A DNA stretch of 64,000 nucleotides from Winslowiella toletana (GCF_017875465.1 NZ_JAGGMQ010000001.1:2418001-2482000); one strand, 5' to 3'; positions 23,515 through 34,505 are shown, counted from the stretch's first letter. Translations and numbers: made by a program. The notes: generated by a model not told the origin, from the sequence alone.

Positions 23515-24888
23515 ATGCCTGCGCCAACGATTGAATGGGATCTGGCCCTCATCCAGAAATATAATATCTCCGGGCCACGCTACACCTCCTATCCTACCGC
23601 GCTCGAATTTCAGCAAAGTTATAACGAAGCCGCTTTTCAGCAGGCTGCGTTGCGTTACCCTGAACGGCCGCTTTCGCTGTATCTGCATATCCCATTCTGT
23701 CACCGCCTCTGCTACTTCTGCGGCTGCAATAAAATTGTCACCCGCCAGCAGCATAAAGCCGATGATTATCTCGATCTGCTGGAGCAGGAGATCCGCACTC
23801 GCGCGCCGCTGTTTACGCAGCGCACGGTGACGCAAATGCACTGGGGCGGCGGCACGCCGACGTTCCTTAATAAGGCGCAGATCAGCCGTCTGACTGATCT
23901 GCTGCGCAGTTGTTTTAATTTTAGCGCTGATGCTGAACTGTCGATTGAAGTCGATCCGCGCGAAATTGAGCTGGATGTGCTGGATCATCTGCGTGCGGCG
24001 GGCTTTAACCGGCTGAGCATGGGGGTGCAGGATTTTAATAAGCAGGTGCAGGAAAAAGTAAACCGCGTGCAGGATGAAGCTTTTATTTTTGCGCTAATCA
24101 AGCGCGCGCGCGAACTGGGCTTTACCTCAACCAATATTGATCTGATCTATGGTCTGCCAGCGCAGACGCCACAGAGTTTTGCTTTCACCCTGCAAAAAGT
24201 GGCCGAACTGAACCCCGATCGCCTGAGCGTATTTAATTATGCCCATCTGCCTGAGATGTTTGCCGCGCAACGCAAAATCAAACTGGCGGATCTGCCCGAC
24301 CCCAGTCAGCGGCTGACGATCCTGCAGCAAACCATTGCCACGCTGACCGCCGAAGGTTATCAGTTTATCGGCATGGATCACTTTGCGCGCGCCGGTGATG
24401 AGCTGGCGGTGGCGCAGCGCGCCGGCAAGCTGCATCGTAATTTCCAGGGTTATACCACGCAGGGCGACAGTGATTTGCTGGGTATGGGGGTGTCGGCAAT
24501 CAGTATGATCGGTGACAGTTATGCGCAGAATCAGAAAGTGATGAAGGATTACAGCGCCAGCGTCAGTCTGCAGGGCAACGCACTATGGCGGGGCTTAACC
24601 TTAACGGACGATGATTGTGTGCGGCGTGAGGTGATTAAAGCGCTGATTTGTCATTTCGCCCTCGACTTCTCTCAGCTTGAAGCACAGTGGCAAATCAATT
24701 TTCAACGCTACTTTGCCGAAGATTTGGCATTACTGCAGCCGCTGATTGACGACGGGCTGGTGGATCGCGACGAGAAGGGCCTTCAGGTGACCGCTAAGGG
24801 GCGTTTGCTGATCAGGAATATCTGCATGTGCTTTGATCGTTATCTGCGCCAGAAAGCGCGTACACAGCAGTTTTCGCGGGTGATCTGA
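23515..24888 (+). CDS. hemN: Oxygen-independent coproporphyrinogen III oxidase
   Basis: Radical SAM enzyme converting coproporphyrinogen III to protoporphyrinogen IX in anaerobic heme synthesis. It has 457 residues. The 4Fe-4S motif CX3CXXC is in CHRLCYFCGC near residue 62, followed by GGGTPTFL (SAM-binding). The family start KYNISGPRYTSYPTA is present. It is preceded by the small membrane-protein gene, with REP-like palindromes between its stop and glnG. Confidence 0.97.
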   Translation: MPAPTIEWDLALIQKYNISGPRYTSYPTALEFQQSYNEAAFQQAALRYPERPLSLYLHIPFCHRLCYFCGCNKIVTRQQHKADDYLDLLEQEIRTRAPLFTQRTVTQMHWGGGTPTFLNKAQISRLTDLLRSCFNFSADAELSIEVDPREIELDVLDHLRAAGFNRLSMGVQDFNKQVQEKVNRVQDEAFIFALIKRARELGFTSTNIDLIYGLPAQTPQSFAFTLQKVAELNPDRLSVFNYAHLPEMFAAQRKIKLADLPDPSQRLTILQQTIATLTAEGYQFIGMDHFARAGDELAVAQRAGKLHRNFQGYTTQGDSDLLGMGVSAISMIGDSYAQNQKVMKDYSASVSLQGNALWRGLTLTDDDCVRREVIKALICHFALDFSQLEAQWQINFQRYFAEDLALLQPLIDDGLVDRDEKGLQVTAKGRLLIRNICMCFDRYLRQKARTQQFSRVI

Positions 24889-24896
24889 AATAAAGC

Positions 24897-25002
24897 GGGC
24901 GGCGAGAATGCCGCCATGATGGCAGGTGCTAATCATCGGCTCGGGCGGCGAAAACGCCGCCCCTACAAGGAAATGGCGTAGGGGCGGCGTTTTCGCCGCC
25001 CG
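24897..25002. repeat. REP-like palindrome cluster between hemN and glnG
   Basis: Three palindromic units: 24897-24915 (GGGCGGCGAGAATGCCGCC), 24943-24966 (GGGCGGCGAAAACGCCGCC then CCTAC) and, in inverse orientation, 24978-25002 (GTAGG then GGCGGCGTTTTCGCCGCCC). The last two are mutual inverted copies, the layout of a BIME-type pair. They lie in the convergent gap between hemN and glnG. A further copy is at 34527-34551. Confidence 0.8.
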
Positions 25003-25009
25003 TAACAGA

Positions 25010-26419
25010 TTACTCCATTCCCAGCTCTTTCAACTTACGTGTCAGCGTATTGCGGCCCCAGCCGAGCAGGCGTGCGGCTTCCTGCTTATGGCCCTGCGTG
25101 TGGCGCAGGGCGGTGGTCAGCAGGGTGCGTTCCATCTCTGGCTGCGCTTCCGACAGCAGATTTTGATGACCGGAACGCAATGCGCGGTCGGCCCACTGCG
25201 CTAACAGCGTTGCCCAGCTGTCCGGCAGTGACTGCACCGGGTTGTCCGGCGTCGAGGTCTCAAACAGTTCGGACGGCAGATCCTGAATCAACACTTCCTG
25301 ACCCGCAGCCATCACCGTCAGCCAGCGACAGGTGTTCTCCAGCTGACGTACGTTGCCGGACCAGTGCAGTCGGGTTAACGCGGTTTCGGTTTCCGGATGC
25401 AGAATCTTCGCTTCAACGCCCAACTCACGCGCAGCCACCTGCAGGAAATAGCGCGCCAGACGTGGAATATCTTCACGACGTTCACGCAGTGGCGGCAGAT
25501 GCACGCGGATCACATTCAGACGGTGGAACAAATCTTCACGGAACTTGCCTTCCTGCACGCGCAGTTCAAGATTCTGGTGGGTGGCGGCGATAATACGCAC
25601 ATCCACTTTCACCGGTGCATAGCCACCGACGCGATAGAACTGGCCATCAGCCAGCACACGCAACAGGCGGGTTTGCACATCGAGCGGCATATCGCCGATC
25701 TCATCAAGAAACAGCGTACCGCCATCAGCCTGTTCAAAACGCCCCTGACGAATCTGATTGGCGCCGGTAAACGCCCCTTTCTCATGGCCAAACAGCTCCG
25801 ACTCGATCAAATCCTTCGGGATTGCGGCCATATTCAGCGCAATAAACGGTGCTTTGGCGCGCGGGCTGTGGCGATGCAGCGCATGTGCCACCAGCTCTTT
25901 ACCGGTACCTGATTCGCCATTGATCAGCACGCTGATCGATGAGCGCGACAGACGGCCAATAATGCGGAACACATCCTGCATCGCTGGCGCTTCACCGATA
26001 ATATCGGTCGTCGGGCCATTGACCGGCTGGTTACGCGGCTGCTGCTGCTCCTGATAGTGACTGATGGCGCGTTCGACTAACGCTACCGCTTCGTCAATAT
26101 CAAACGGTTTTGGCAGGTAATCAAAAGCGCCCTGCTGATAAGCGCTAACGGCGGCATCCAGGTCAGAATGCGCGGTCATTATGATGACCGGAAGCATAGG
26201 ATGACGCTGTTTAATTTGCTTCAGTAACGCCAGGCCGTCCATGCCGGGCATCCGAATATCCGATAATAAAACGTCTGGGGTTTTGGTGGCGAGCGCTTCC
26301 AGCACCTCGTTAGCGCTATCAAAGGTCGCGCAGCTTAAACCGGCTCCAGTGAGCGCACGTTCAAGCACCCAGCGGATGGAGCTATCGTCATCGACGATCC
26401 AAACTATCCCTCGTTGCAT
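25010..26419 (-). CDS. glnG: Nitrogen regulation response regulator NtrC
   Basis: Sigma-54 activator for nitrogen starvation genes, 469 residues as in E. coli. Receiver domain with phospho-acceptor Asp54 (LLSDIRMPG) and acidic D10-D12; AAA+ domain with GESGTGKE and the sigma-54-contacting GAFTGA loop; C-terminal Fis-type helix-turn-helix ([17 protein letters not shown]). It starts 7 bases after the glnL stop and is cotranscribed with it. Confidence 0.98.
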   Translation of the reverse strand: MQRGIVWIVDDDSSIRWVLERALTGAGLSCATFDSANEVLEALATKTPDVLLSDIRMPGMDGLALLKQIKQRHPMLPVIIMTAHSDLDAAVSAYQQGAFDYLPKPFDIDEAVALVERAISHYQEQQQPRNQPVNGPTTDIIGEAPAMQDVFRIIGRLSRSSISVLINGESGTGKELVAHALHRHSPRAKAPFIALNMAAIPKDLIESELFGHEKGAFTGANQIRQGRFEQADGGTLFLDEIGDMPLDVQTRLLRVLADGQFYRVGGYAPVKVDVRIIAATHQNLELRVQEGKFREDLFHRLNVIRVHLPPLRERREDIPRLARYFLQVAARELGVEAKILHPETETALTRLHWSGNVRQLENTCRWLTVMAAGQEVLIQDLPSELFETSTPDNPVQSLPDSWATLLAQWADRALRSGHQNLLSEAQPEMERTLLTTALRHTQGHKQEAARLLGWGRNTLTRKLKELGME

Positions 26420-26426
26420 AGAAACC

Positions 26427-27476
26427 TCACTGGCGAATAGGCAGGTAAACCGAGAATTCGGTGTGACCGGGCCAACTGTTAAATTCTATTTTTCCTGAAT
26501 GCTGATCGATCAGACTGCGAGCAATCGAAAGCCCCAAACCGGTGCCGCCTTCGCGTCCGCTCACCATCGGATAAAACAGCGTATCCTGCAGTTGTGCCGG
26601 AATGCCTGGACCGTCATCTTCAATATCGATGCGCGCGACCAGACGATAACGTACGCCGTGCAGCGTCAGCTGAAACGCTGTGCGCGTACGTAAAGTAATA
26701 GTGCCGCCTTCATCACCTAATGCCTGCAGCGCGTTGCGTACGACATTCAGCAACACCTGTTCCAGCTGATCGGGGTCGTGCGGTAATTCAGGTAAACTTG
26801 GGTCGTAATCCCGCACCAGCGTCACGTTATCCGGCAACTCCATCGTCACCAGGTTGACCACGCGTTCGGACACCTGATGAATGCTTTGCGTAACGTGCAT
26901 GCCGGGCTGTTGCGGCCCTAACAGGCGATCGACTAAATTGCGCAGACGGTCAGCCTGTTCAATGATCACCTTGGTATATTCGGTTAATGACGGGTCGGGC
27001 AGGGCTTTCGCCAGTAACTGCGCCGCGCCACGTAATCCACCCAGCGGATTTTTGATTTCATGCGCCAGACCGCGAACTAAATCACGTGCGGCAACCTGCT
27101 GAGCATGTTGGATCTGTTCCTGACTGAGACGACGCTGATTATCCATTGGCGCCATTTCCAGCAGGATAAAGCCCTCGGGCAGCCGCTGTGCGGTTAACGA
27201 CATGATGTGCGCACGACTGTCTACCACCAGCGTCACTTCGCTATCGGTAAACCCCTGGCCGGCATCAAGACTTTCCCGCATCACATCAATATTCAGCGAA
27301 AAATAGCCCATCAGGTCTGGCAACGGTGTGCCAAACAGCTTACGGGAGCTTTGCGCCAGTAGCTGCTGCGCCGCCGGGTTGGCGTATTGCACCACCAGCT
27401 CGTTATCCACCAGCAAGATACTGTTAATCAGAGAGTTGAGAATCTGCCCAGCATCGGGCAGGGTGCCAGTTGCCAT
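26427..27476 (-). CDS. glnL: Nitrogen regulation sensor kinase NtrB
   Basis: Cytoplasmic histidine kinase/phosphatase for NtrC, controlled by PII. It has 349 residues: N-terminal PAS domain, phospho-accepting His in [13 protein letters not shown], and an ATPase domain with VVRNALQAL (N box), DDGPGIP and [11 protein letters not shown]. It lies between glnA and glnG; an NtrC box in front (27532-27546) fits control by its own pathway. Confidence 0.98.
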   Translation of the reverse strand: MATGTLPDAGQILNSLINSILLVDNELVVQYANPAAQQLLAQSSRKLFGTPLPDLMGYFSLNIDVMRESLDAGQGFTDSEVTLVVDSRAHIMSLTAQRLPEGFILLEMAPMDNQRRLSQEQIQHAQQVAARDLVRGLAHEIKNPLGGLRGAAQLLAKALPDPSLTEYTKVIIEQADRLRNLVDRLLGPQQPGMHVTQSIHQVSERVVNLVTMELPDNVTLVRDYDPSLPELPHDPDQLEQVLLNVVRNALQALGDEGGTITLRTRTAFQLTLHGVRYRLVARIDIEDDGPGIPAQLQDTLFYPMVSGREGGTGLGLSIARSLIDQHSGKIEFNSWPGHTEFSVYLPIRQ

Positions 27477-27531
27477 ACAGCTTTCCCCTGCACTGAGCCT
27501 GCTTTCACCAGTAAAACGCCTGGCAAATCAG

Positions 27532-27546
27532 GCACTATTTTGGTGC
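27532..27546. promoter_or_regulatory. NtrC-binding site at the glnL promoter
   Basis: GCACTATTTTGGTGC is the NtrC dyad (GCAC-N7-GTGC), in the glnA-glnL gap where E. coli has an NtrC site repressing glnLp. Confidence 0.8.
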
Positions 27547-27562
27547 ATTATAGTTGTCGGTT

Positions 27563-27593
27563 ACAAATTCATCGTATCAAACGATGAATTTGT
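27563..27593. repeat. 13-bp perfect inverted repeat in the glnA-glnL gap
   Basis: ACAAATTCATCGT / ACGATGAATTTGT with a 5-base loop, just downstream (on the minus strand) of the glnA terminator. No T run follows it. It may be an operator-like dyad or an RNA hairpin in the read-through glnL leader; the role is unknown. Confidence 0.6.
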
Positions 27594-27595
27594 GG

Positions 27596-27622
27596 AGAAA
27601 AAAGCCCATCCGAAGATGGGCT
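27596..27622 (-). terminator. glnA terminator
   Basis: On the minus strand, 8-bp stem AGCCCATC / GATGGGCT with a tetraloop followed by TTTTTT. It lies 35 bases after the glnA stop; read-through would supply glnLG at lower level. The glnA 3' region gives rise to a small RNA (GlnZ) in E. coli; I could not judge whether that is conserved here. Confidence 0.88.
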
Positions 27623-27656
27623 GAAAGTTTCCACGGCAACAAAAACGTCAAACTTA

Positions 27657-29066
27657 TTAAACGCTGTAGTAAAGCTCGAACTCTACCGGATGCGGAGTCA
27701 TACGAACGCGGTCCATTTCGGCTTTACGCAGTTCGATGTAAGCATCGATGGTGTCGTCAGTGAATACGCCGCCACGAGTCAGGAACTCACGGTCTTCGTT
27801 CAGGGCATTCAGTGCTTCTTCCAGAGAGCCAGCTACTTTTGGAATCTCAGCTTCTTCTTCCGGCGGCAGGTCATACAAGTTCTTATCCATAGCATCGCCA
27901 GGATGGATCTTGTTGATGATACCGTCGAGGCCAGCCATCAGCAGCGCGGAGAACGCCAGGTATGGGTTAGCCGCTGGATCAGGGAAGCGCGCTTCGATAC
28001 GACGAGCTTTAGGGCTGGCAACTACCGGGATACGGATTGAAGCAGAACGGTTACGGGCAGAGTAAGCCAGCATAACAGGTGCTTCGTAACCCGGGACCAG
28101 ACGCTTGTAAGAGTTGGTGGTTGGGTTCGCCAGGGCGTTGATCGCTTTGGCGTGTTTGATTACACCACCGATGTAGAACAGCGCGATATCAGACAGGCCG
28201 CCGTATTTGTCGCCAGCGAACAGGTTGTTGCCGCCTTTAGACAGGGACATATGGCAGTGCATACCTGAACCGTTGTCACCGAAAATCGGTTTCGGCATAA
28301 AGGTCGCGGTTTTGCCGTAAGCGTGAGCAACGTTGTGAACTACATATTTGTAGATCTGAATTTCGTCAGCTTTTTTGGTCATGGTGTTGAAGCGGGTAGC
28401 CACTTCGTTCTGACCAGCAGTTGCCACTTCGTGGTGATGAGCTTCAACCACCAGACCCATCTGCTCCATGGTCAGACACATAGCAGAACGGATGTCCTGT
28501 GATGAATCGACTGGTGGAACCGGGAAGTAACCGCCTTTCAGACCTGGACGGTGGCCTTTGTTGCCGCCTTCGTACTCTTTACCAGTGTTCCATGCTGCTT
28601 CGATATCGTCGATAGCAACGTGTGAGCCTGAAGTGGTGGCGCCGAAACGCACATCATCAAACAGGAAGAACTCTGGTTCTGGTCCGAACAGCACGGTGTC
28701 CGCGATACCGGAAGAGCGCAGGAAATCTTCTGCACGCTTAGCGATAGAACGTGGGTCGCGGTCGTAGCCCTGCATGGTGCCTGGCTCAAGAATGTCACAA
28801 CGAATGATCAGGGTTGAATCTTCGAAGAACGGGTCCATAACTGCAGTAGTAGCATCAGGCATCAGAACCATGTCTGATTCGTTGATACCTTTCCATCCGC
28901 CGATGGAAGAACCATCGAACATTTTGCCTTCTTCGAAGAAGTCAGCGTTAACCTGGTGAGCAGGAATGGTAACGTGCTGCTCTTTACCCTTGGTATCGGT
29001 AAAACGCAGATCGACGAACTTAACTTCGTGCTCGTTCATCATCGACAGAACGTGTTCAGCGGACAT
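27657..29066 (-). CDS. glnA: Glutamine synthetase, type I
   Basis: Makes glutamine from glutamate, ammonia and ATP; a dodecamer controlled by adenylylation. It has 469 residues, identical in length to E. coli. The active-site signature [11 protein letters not shown], the ATP-binding [14 protein letters not shown] stretch and the adenylylation tyrosine region NLYDLPPEE are intact. It is first in glnALG and is expressed from a sigma-54 promoter with two upstream NtrC boxes. Confidence 0.99.
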   Translation of the reverse strand: MSAEHVLSMMNEHEVKFVDLRFTDTKGKEQHVTIPAHQVNADFFEEGKMFDGSSIGGWKGINESDMVLMPDATTAVMDPFFEDSTLIIRCDILEPGTMQGYDRDPRSIAKRAEDFLRSSGIADTVLFGPEPEFFLFDDVRFGATTSGSHVAIDDIEAAWNTGKEYEGGNKGHRPGLKGGYFPVPPVDSSQDIRSAMCLTMEQMGLVVEAHHHEVATAGQNEVATRFNTMTKKADEIQIYKYVVHNVAHAYGKTATFMPKPIFGDNGSGMHCHMSLSKGGNNLFAGDKYGGLSDIALFYIGGVIKHAKAINALANPTTNSYKRLVPGYEAPVMLAYSARNRSASIRIPVVASPKARRIEARFPDPAANPYLAFSALLMAGLDGIINKIHPGDAMDKNLYDLPPEEEAEIPKVAGSLEEALNALNEDREFLTRGGVFTDDTIDAYIELRKAEMDRVRMTPHPVEFELYYSV

Positions 29067-29215
29067 ACTTAACTCTCCTGGATTTTGTCATTGTCGTCGT
29101 GGTTCGAGACTTCACGATTCGGAACGCGTAAAATATAGCGTACTCCCGATAATAAAGATCTCAGACAAGCTATCAACTGTTATGGAAACTGCCGTTTTCG
29201 CTTAGGTAGACTAAA

Positions 29216-29231
29216 GCGAAATCTATGCCAA
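29216..29231 (-). promoter_or_regulatory. glnA sigma-54 promoter (glnAp2)
   Basis: On the minus strand, TTGGCATAGATTTCGC has the -24 GG and -12 GC elements and resembles E. coli glnAp2 (TTGGCACAGATTTCGC, recalled). It lies about 150 bp before glnA, with NtrC sites at about -108 and -140, the E. coli geometry. Confidence 0.88.
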
Positions 29232-29305
29232 CTTTTTTATTTAGGTAAAAAGGCGTTATCATGCGCCCTCTCCTGAGACGAGAGATGCACCACAATGGAT
29301 GTCGC

Positions 29306-29320
29306 GCACCATTTTGGTGC
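29306..29320. promoter_or_regulatory. NtrC enhancer site 1
   Basis: GCACCATTTTGGTGC, a near-perfect NtrC dyad centred about 108 bp upstream of the inferred glnAp2 start. Confidence 0.88.
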
Positions 29321-29337
29321 TATTGAATGATTAACGG

Positions 29338-29352
29338 GCACTGTTTTGGTGC
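29338..29352. promoter_or_regulatory. NtrC enhancer site 2
   Basis: GCACTGTTTTGGTGC, centred exactly 32 bp from site 1 (three helical turns), as required for cooperative NtrC binding. Confidence 0.88.
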
Positions 29353-29462
29353 AAAATCTTGACCGAGTGCAATCTTTGCACTGTAAATGGCTGTAAAAGC
29401 AATCACGACACTTATCTTTATATGAAATTTGTGATCCTGTTCAGCTCTTCGATTAATCCGTG

Positions 29463-29468
29463 TACAAT
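29463..29468 (+). promoter_or_regulatory. Likely typA promoter -10
   Basis: TACAAT, with a weak TTCAGC -35 (29440-29445) 17 bases upstream, 32 bases before the typA GTG start. It is within the shared glnA-typA divergent region. Confidence 0.45.
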
Positions 29469-29500
29469 AGCGCGCTATTTCTAATGCCTGAGGCAAAGCT

Positions 29501-31318
29501 GTGATCGAAAATTTGCGTAACATCGCCATTATTGCCCACGTTGACCATGGTAAAACTACCCTGGTTGATAAGTTGCTGCAGCAGTCCGGGACCTTTGATG
29601 CCCGCACCGAAGCAACCGAACGCGTAATGGACTCCAACGATTTGGAGAAAGAGCGTGGGATTACTATCCTCGCCAAAAACACCGCCATTAACTGGAAAGA
29701 CTACCGCATCAACATCGTGGATACTCCAGGACACGCCGACTTCGGCGGCGAAGTTGAGCGCGTGATGTCAATGGTTGACTCCGTACTGCTGGTTGTCGAC
29801 GCAATGGATGGCCCGATGCCGCAAACCCGTTTCGTGACCAAAAAAGCCTTTGCTAATGGTCTGAAACCGATTGTTGTAATCAACAAAGTTGACCGTCCGG
29901 GCGCACGTCCAGATTGGGTTGTTGATCAGGTCTTTGACCTGTTCGTTAACCTCGACGCGACCGACGAGCAGCTCGACTTCCCAATTATCTATGCATCTGC
30001 ACTGATGGGCATCGCCGGTAACGATCACAACGATATGGCAGAGGATATGACTCCGCTGTATCAGGCGATTGTTGACCACGTTTCTCCTCCAAAGGTAGAA
30101 ATGGAAGCGCCATTCCAGATGCAGATTTCCCAGCTGGATTACAACAACTACGTTGGTGTAATCGGTATCGGCCGCATCAAACGCGGTGTGGTTAAGCCTA
30201 ACCAGCAGGTGACTATCGTTGATAGCGAAGGCAAAACCCGCAACGGTAAAGTCGGTAAAGTGCTGACCCATATGGGTCTGGAGCGTATCGATGCCACTAT
30301 CGCGGAAGCAGGCGATATCATCGCTATCACCGGTCTGGGCGAACTGAACATCTCTGACACTATCTGTGATCCACAGAATGTGCAGGCGTTGCCAGCGCTG
30401 AGCGTTGATGAACCAACCGTAACCATGTTCTTCAACGTCAACACCTCGCCATTCTGTGGTAAAGAAGGTAAGTATGTGACTTCACGTCAGATTCTTGACC
30501 GTCTGAACAAAGAACTGGTGCACAACGTGGCACTGCGTGTTGACGAAACTGAAGATGCGGATGCATTCCGTGTTTCTGGTCGTGGTGAGCTGCACTTGTC
30601 AGTCCTGATCGAAAACATGCGTCGCGAAGGCTTCGAGCTGGCAGTATCCCGCCCGAAAGTTATCAACCGCATTATCGACGGCCGCAACCAGGAACCGTTT
30701 GAAAACGTGACCCTGGACATCGAAGAACAGCATCAGGGTTCTGTGATGCAGGCGATGGGTGAGCGTAAAGGCGACGTTAAAGACATGGTGCCAGATGGCA
30801 AAGGTCGTATTCGTCTCGATTACCTGATCCCGGCGCGTGGTCTGATCGGTTTCCGTACCGAATTTATGACCATGACTTCCGGTACTGGTCTGCTGTACTC
30901 CACTTTCAGCCACTACGACGATGTGCGTGCGGGTGAAATTGGTCAGCGTCAGAACGGCGTACTGATCTCTAACGGTCAGGGTAAAGCCGTTGCGTTTGCT
31001 CTGTTCAGCCTGCAGGACCGCGGTAAGCTGTTCCTGGGTCATGGTGCGGAAGTGTATGAAGGCCAGATCATCGGTGTTCACAGCCGCTCTAACGACCTGA
31101 CAGTTAACTGTCTGACCGGTAAGAAACTGACCAACATGCGTGCTTCTGGTACTGATGAAGCAACGACCCTGGTACCACCAGTGAAAATGTCACTGGAGCA
31201 GGCGCTGGAGTTTATCGATGACGACGAACTGGTAGAAGTAACTCCTACCTCCGTGCGTATTCGTAAACGCCACCTGACCGAGAACGATCGTAAACGCTCT
31301 TCTCGTGGTCCAAAATAA
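29501..31318 (+). CDS. typA: Ribosome-dependent GTPase TypA/BipA
   Basis: Translational GTPase related to EF-G, needed for ribosome assembly at low temperature and stress adaptation. It has 605 residues starting at GTG ([20 protein letters not shown]), as in E. coli. G1 [10 protein letters not shown]3 [11 protein letters not shown] and G4 NKVDRPGA are present, followed by beta-barrel and EF-G-like domains. Divergent from glnA. It is followed by a strong terminator; the yihL-yihW block of K-12 is absent and yihX comes next. Confidence 0.98.
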   Translation: MIENLRNIAIIAHVDHGKTTLVDKLLQQSGTFDARTEATERVMDSNDLEKERGITILAKNTAINWKDYRINIVDTPGHADFGGEVERVMSMVDSVLLVVDAMDGPMPQTRFVTKKAFANGLKPIVVINKVDRPGARPDWVVDQVFDLFVNLDATDEQLDFPIIYASALMGIAGNDHNDMAEDMTPLYQAIVDHVSPPKVEMEAPFQMQISQLDYNNYVGVIGIGRIKRGVVKPNQQVTIVDSEGKTRNGKVGKVLTHMGLERIDATIAEAGDIIAITGLGELNISDTICDPQNVQALPALSVDEPTVTMFFNVNTSPFCGKEGKYVTSRQILDRLNKELVHNVALRVDETEDADAFRVSGRGELHLSVLIENMRREGFELAVSRPKVINRIIDGRNQEPFENVTLDIEEQHQGSVMQAMGERKGDVKDMVPDGKGRIRLDYLIPARGLIGFRTEFMTMTSGTGLLYSTFSHYDDVRAGEIGQRQNGVLISNGQGKAVAFALFSLQDRGKLFLGHGAEVYEGQIIGVHSRSNDLTVNCLTGKKLTNMRASGTDEATTLVPPVKMSLEQALEFIDDDELVEVTPTSVRIRKRHLTENDRKRSSRGPK

Positions 31319-31340
31319 GTTCAGTTCAGTCTGACGTGAG

Positions 31341-31368
31341 AAAGCCCCGTTTACGGGGCTTTTTTTTT
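31341..31368 (+). terminator. typA terminator
   Basis: 10-bp stem AAAGCCCCGT / ACGGGGCTTT with a TT loop and a nine-T run. Confidence 0.93.
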
Positions 31369-31589
31369 GCCTGCGATCTGCGCTTACCTGACAATAAAAT
31401 CGCATCGAGGTTAAAAATCTGTGAGAACCTCCACATACCGGCTGCCGGAATCAGGTTACTTATTGAGTCGCCCCGGGGGGTAACTTGCCGGGCCTTGTTC
31501 TGATTTCGCTCATCCTGCCGCTTGTTACCTGTTCAGTCCTCAGTTTTACCGCTAGAGTGAATAGCTCACCGGAACAAAAGGAGATGACC

Positions 31590-32186
31590 ATGCTGTATAT
31601 CTTTGATTTGGGTAACGTCATTGTTGATATTGATTTCAACCGGGTGCTCGGCGTATGGAGTGACCTTGGCCGTGTGCCACTGGCGACGCTACAGAGCCGC
31701 TTCCGCATGGGCGACAATTTTGAACAGCATGAGCGCGGTGAAATCAGCGATGAACATTTCGCGGCCAATCTCTGTGAAGAGCTGGATATTGCCCTGAGTT
31801 ACGAGCAATTTGCCGCGGGCTGGCAGGCGGTGTTTATTGATGTGCGTCCGGAAGTGATTGCGGTGATGCATCAGCTGCGCGAGCAAGGCCACCGTGTGGT
31901 GATCCTGTCGAATACTAACCAGCTGCATTGCAGTTACTGGCCGTCGCAGTATCCGCAGGTACAGCTGGCTGCAGATAAACTCTATCTGTCGCAGGAGATG
32001 GGCGTGCGTAAACCCGAAGCCGAAATTTACCGCCAGGTGCTGACGCAGGAAGCGGTGACGGCGGATCAGGCGCTGTTCTTTGATGATAACCTCGCCAATA
32101 TTGAAGCGGCACGGGCGTTGGGTATTACCAGTATTCATGTCACTGATGCGAGCGTGATCCCGGCTTACTTTGCTCAATCGCGCTAA
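31590..32186 (+). CDS. yihX: Alpha-D-glucose-1-phosphate phosphatase, HAD family
   Basis: Cytoplasmic HAD-like phosphatase hydrolysing alpha-glucose 1-phosphate. It has 198 residues from the ATG six bases after AAAGGAG. HAD motif I is FDLGNVIVDID (the nucleophile Asp follows MLYIF), motif II is LSNTN, and DDNLAN is motif IV. It is tightly linked to yihY (three bases between stop and start). Confidence 0.95.
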   Translation: MLYIFDLGNVIVDIDFNRVLGVWSDLGRVPLATLQSRFRMGDNFEQHERGEISDEHFAANLCEELDIALSYEQFAAGWQAVFIDVRPEVIAVMHQLREQGHRVVILSNTNQLHCSYWPSQYPQVQLAADKLYLSQEMGVRKPEAEIYRQVLTQEAVTADQALFFDDNLANIEAARALGITSIHVTDASVIPAYFAQSR

Positions 32187-32189
32187 GGG

Positions 32190-33062
32190 ATGTCAGTGAT
32201 TAAACATACGCGTCATAAGACGCGCATCTTCTTTACGTGGTTAAAGCTGCTGTGGCGACGTATTGAGCATGATGGCATGACCACGCATGCCGGTAATCTC
32301 GCCTATGTCTCGCTGCTGGCGCTGGTGCCGCTGATTGCGGTGGTATTTGCGTTATTCGCGGCGTTCCCGGTGTTCTCTGATGTCAGCGTGCAGTTAAAGA
32401 ATTTTATCTTTGCCAACTTTATGCCGTCGGCGGGCAATACGTTGCAGCGTTATCTGGAGCAGTTTGTCGCCAACGTCAATAAGATGACGGCGATTGGTGC
32501 GGTCGGACTGATTGTTACCGCGCTGCTGCTGATGTACTCGGTGGATACGGCGCTGAATGAAATCTGGCGCAGCACGAAAAAGCGCCCGCTGGTCTACTCA
32601 TTTGCCGTTTACTGGATGATTCTGACCCTCGGTCCGCTGCTGGCAGGCGCCAGTCTGGCCATCAGCTCTTATCTGTTGTCGCTGCGCTGGGTGGAAGTCA
32701 CCGGCGTGACCAGTCTGGTCGATCAACTACTGCGCATCTTCCCTTTATTACTCTCCTGGCTGGCGTTCTGGCTGCTGTACAGCATTGTGCCGACCACGCG
32801 CGTACCGCCGCGTGATGCCCTGATTGGCGCGCTGGTGGCGGGTCTGCTGTTTGAGCTGGGAAAAAAAGGTTTTGCGCTCTATGTTACGATGTTTCCCTCA
32901 TACCAGTTGATTTACGGTGTACTGGCGGTGATCCCGATTCTTTTTTTATGGGTTTACTGGACCTGGTGTATCGTACTTTTAGGGGCGGAAATCACAGCAT
33001 CACTGGACGACTATCGCCAGCTACGACAACAAGAACAAGAAAAGGCTAACGAAAAACCATGA
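32190..33062 (+). CDS. yihY: YihY/BrkB family inner-membrane protein
   Basis: 290 residues with about six hydrophobic segments and the family marks [16 protein letters not shown] and [16 protein letters not shown]. The family was once called ribonuclease BN in error; the transport or structural role is unproven. It overlaps dtd by four bases (ATGA), so it belongs to a yihX-yihY-dtd-fabY unit. Confidence 0.95.
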   Translation: MSVIKHTRHKTRIFFTWLKLLWRRIEHDGMTTHAGNLAYVSLLALVPLIAVVFALFAAFPVFSDVSVQLKNFIFANFMPSAGNTLQRYLEQFVANVNKMTAIGAVGLIVTALLLMYSVDTALNEIWRSTKKRPLVYSFAVYWMILTLGPLLAGASLAISSYLLSLRWVEVTGVTSLVDQLLRIFPLLLSWLAFWLLYSIVPTTRVPPRDALIGALVAGLLFELGKKGFALYVTMFPSYQLIYGVLAVIPILFLWVYWTWCIVLLGAEITASLDDYRQLRQQEQEKANEKP

Positions 33063-33496
33063 TTGCGTTAATACAACGAGCGCTGAATGCCAGCGTGACG
33101 GTGGCGGGAGAAACCATCGGCGAAATTGGGCCAGGATTGCTCATCTTGCTGGGCGTGGAAAAAGGGGATAGCGAACAGCAGGCGGCGCGCCTGTGCGATC
33201 GCGTTTCAGGCTATCGCATTTTCGGCGACGAAAACGACAAGATGAATCTTAATGTGCAGCAGGCAGGTGGTAGCCTGCTGGTGGTGTCTCAGTTCACGCT
33301 GGCGGCGGATACCAGCAAAGGTATGCGCCCGGGTTTTTCCCGCGGCGCCGAGCCGGCTGAAGCTGAACGGCTGTACAACTATTTCGTCGGATGTTGCCGG
33401 GAGAAAGGCATTGTGACGGAAACCGGCCGCTTTGCGGCGGATATGCAAGTCTCGCTGGTCAACGATGGCCCGGTCACCTTTTGGTTACAGGTGTGA
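33059..33496 (+). CDS. dtd: D-aminoacyl-tRNA deacylase
   Basis: Removes D-amino acids (and glycine) from mischarged tRNAs. It has 145 residues, the normal length, with the [18 protein letters not shown] active-site stretch and the C-terminal NDGPVTF cross-subunit Gly-cisPro motif. It overlaps yihY at the start and the possible GTG start of fabY at the end. Confidence 0.97.
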   Translation: MIALIQRALNASVTVAGETIGEIGPGLLILLGVEKGDSEQQAARLCDRVSGYRIFGDENDKMNLNVQQAGGSLLVVSQFTLAADTSKGMRPGFSRGAEPAEAERLYNYFVGCCREKGIVTETGRFAADMQVSLVNDGPVTFWLQV

Positions 33497-33555
33497 GCCA
33501 CTTAGCTGAGCGGCTATGGACGGGCCAGGCGAGCTCTGACAGAGAGAATCACTTT

Positions 33556-34503
33556 ATGTATCACCTTCGTGTACCTGAAACAGCAGAAGAGCTGGATATC
33601 TATTATCAGTTTCGTTGGGAGATGCTGCGCAAACCGCTGCACCAGCCACAGGGATCGGAACGCGATGCCTGGGATGCCATGGCGCATCATCAGATGGTGG
33701 TGGATGAACAGGGCAAGCCGGTGGCTATCGGGCGGTTGTATATTAATGCCGATAATGAAGCGGCAATCCGCTTTATGGCGGTCCACCCAGCGGTTCAGGG
33801 CAAAGGGCTGGGCACGCTGATGGCGATGACGCTGGAATCGGTGGCGCGTCAGGAAGGGGTGAAGCGTGTCGTCGCCAGCGCGCGTGAGGATGCCGTCGAG
33901 TTCTTTGCCAAGCTGGGTTACGTCAACCAGGGCGAAATCACCGCGCCGCAAACCACGCCGGTACGTCATTTCCTGATGATCAAACCGATCGTCACCCTGG
34001 ATGATATTCTGCATCGTGCCGACTGGTGTGGTCAGCTGCAACAGGCGTGGTACGAACATATTCCGCTTAGTGAGAAAATGGGTGTACGTATTACCCAGTA
34101 CACCGGGCAGAAATTTATCACCACCATGCCTGAGACGGGCAATCAGAATCCGCATCATACCTTATTCGCCGGCAGCCTGTTCTCGCTGGCGACCCTGACC
34201 GGCTGGGGACTGATCTGGCTGCTGCTGCGTGAACGTCAGCTGGGCGGCACTATTATTCTTGCCGATGCGCATATTCGTTACAGTCATGCGATTACCGGCA
34301 AACCTGGCGCAATTGCCAATCTGGGGTCGTTAAGTGGCGATCTGGATCGTCTGGCGCGCGGGCGGAAAGCGCGCGTACAGCTGGAAGTCGAGCTGTTCGG
34401 CAACGATCTGCTGGGCGCGGTATTTGAAGGGGTATTTATCGTATTGCCCGCCGATCCCGATGGGCCGCTGGAAGAGGGTGGTTCCGGCGCGATGATTACA
34501 TAA
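33556..34503 (+). CDS. fabY: GNAT/hotdog-fold fatty-acid initiation protein FabY (YiiD)
   Basis: Two-domain protein: N-terminal GNAT acetyltransferase ([19 protein letters not shown] acyl-CoA loop) and C-terminal thioesterase-like hotdog domain ([20 protein letters not shown]). E. coli FabY supports fatty-acid synthesis initiation when FabH is missing. The ATG (MYHLRVPET) gives 315 residues. A GTG at 33493 overlapping the dtd stop would add 21 residues and would correspond to the longer E. coli form; I cannot decide between them. It is the last gene before a REP-like element and a synteny break. Confidence 0.93.
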   Translation: MYHLRVPETAEELDIYYQFRWEMLRKPLHQPQGSERDAWDAMAHHQMVVDEQGKPVAIGRLYINADNEAAIRFMAVHPAVQGKGLGTLMAMTLESVARQEGVKRVVASAREDAVEFFAKLGYVNQGEITAPQTTPVRHFLMIKPIVTLDDILHRADWCGQLQQAWYEHIPLSEKMGVRITQYTGQKFITTMPETGNQNPHHTLFAGSLFSLATLTGWGLIWLLLRERQLGGTIILADAHIRYSHAITGKPGAIANLGSLSGDLDRLARGRKARVQLEVELFGNDLLGAVFEGVFIVLPADPDGPLEEGGSGAMIT

Positions 34504-34505
34504 TC

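Noticed and set aside
29367..29381. GTGCAATCTTTGCAC as a third NtrC enhancer for glnA
   Set aside because: It is palindromic, but its halves are GTGC...GCAC, the inverse of the NtrC dyad GCAC...GTGC; role left open.
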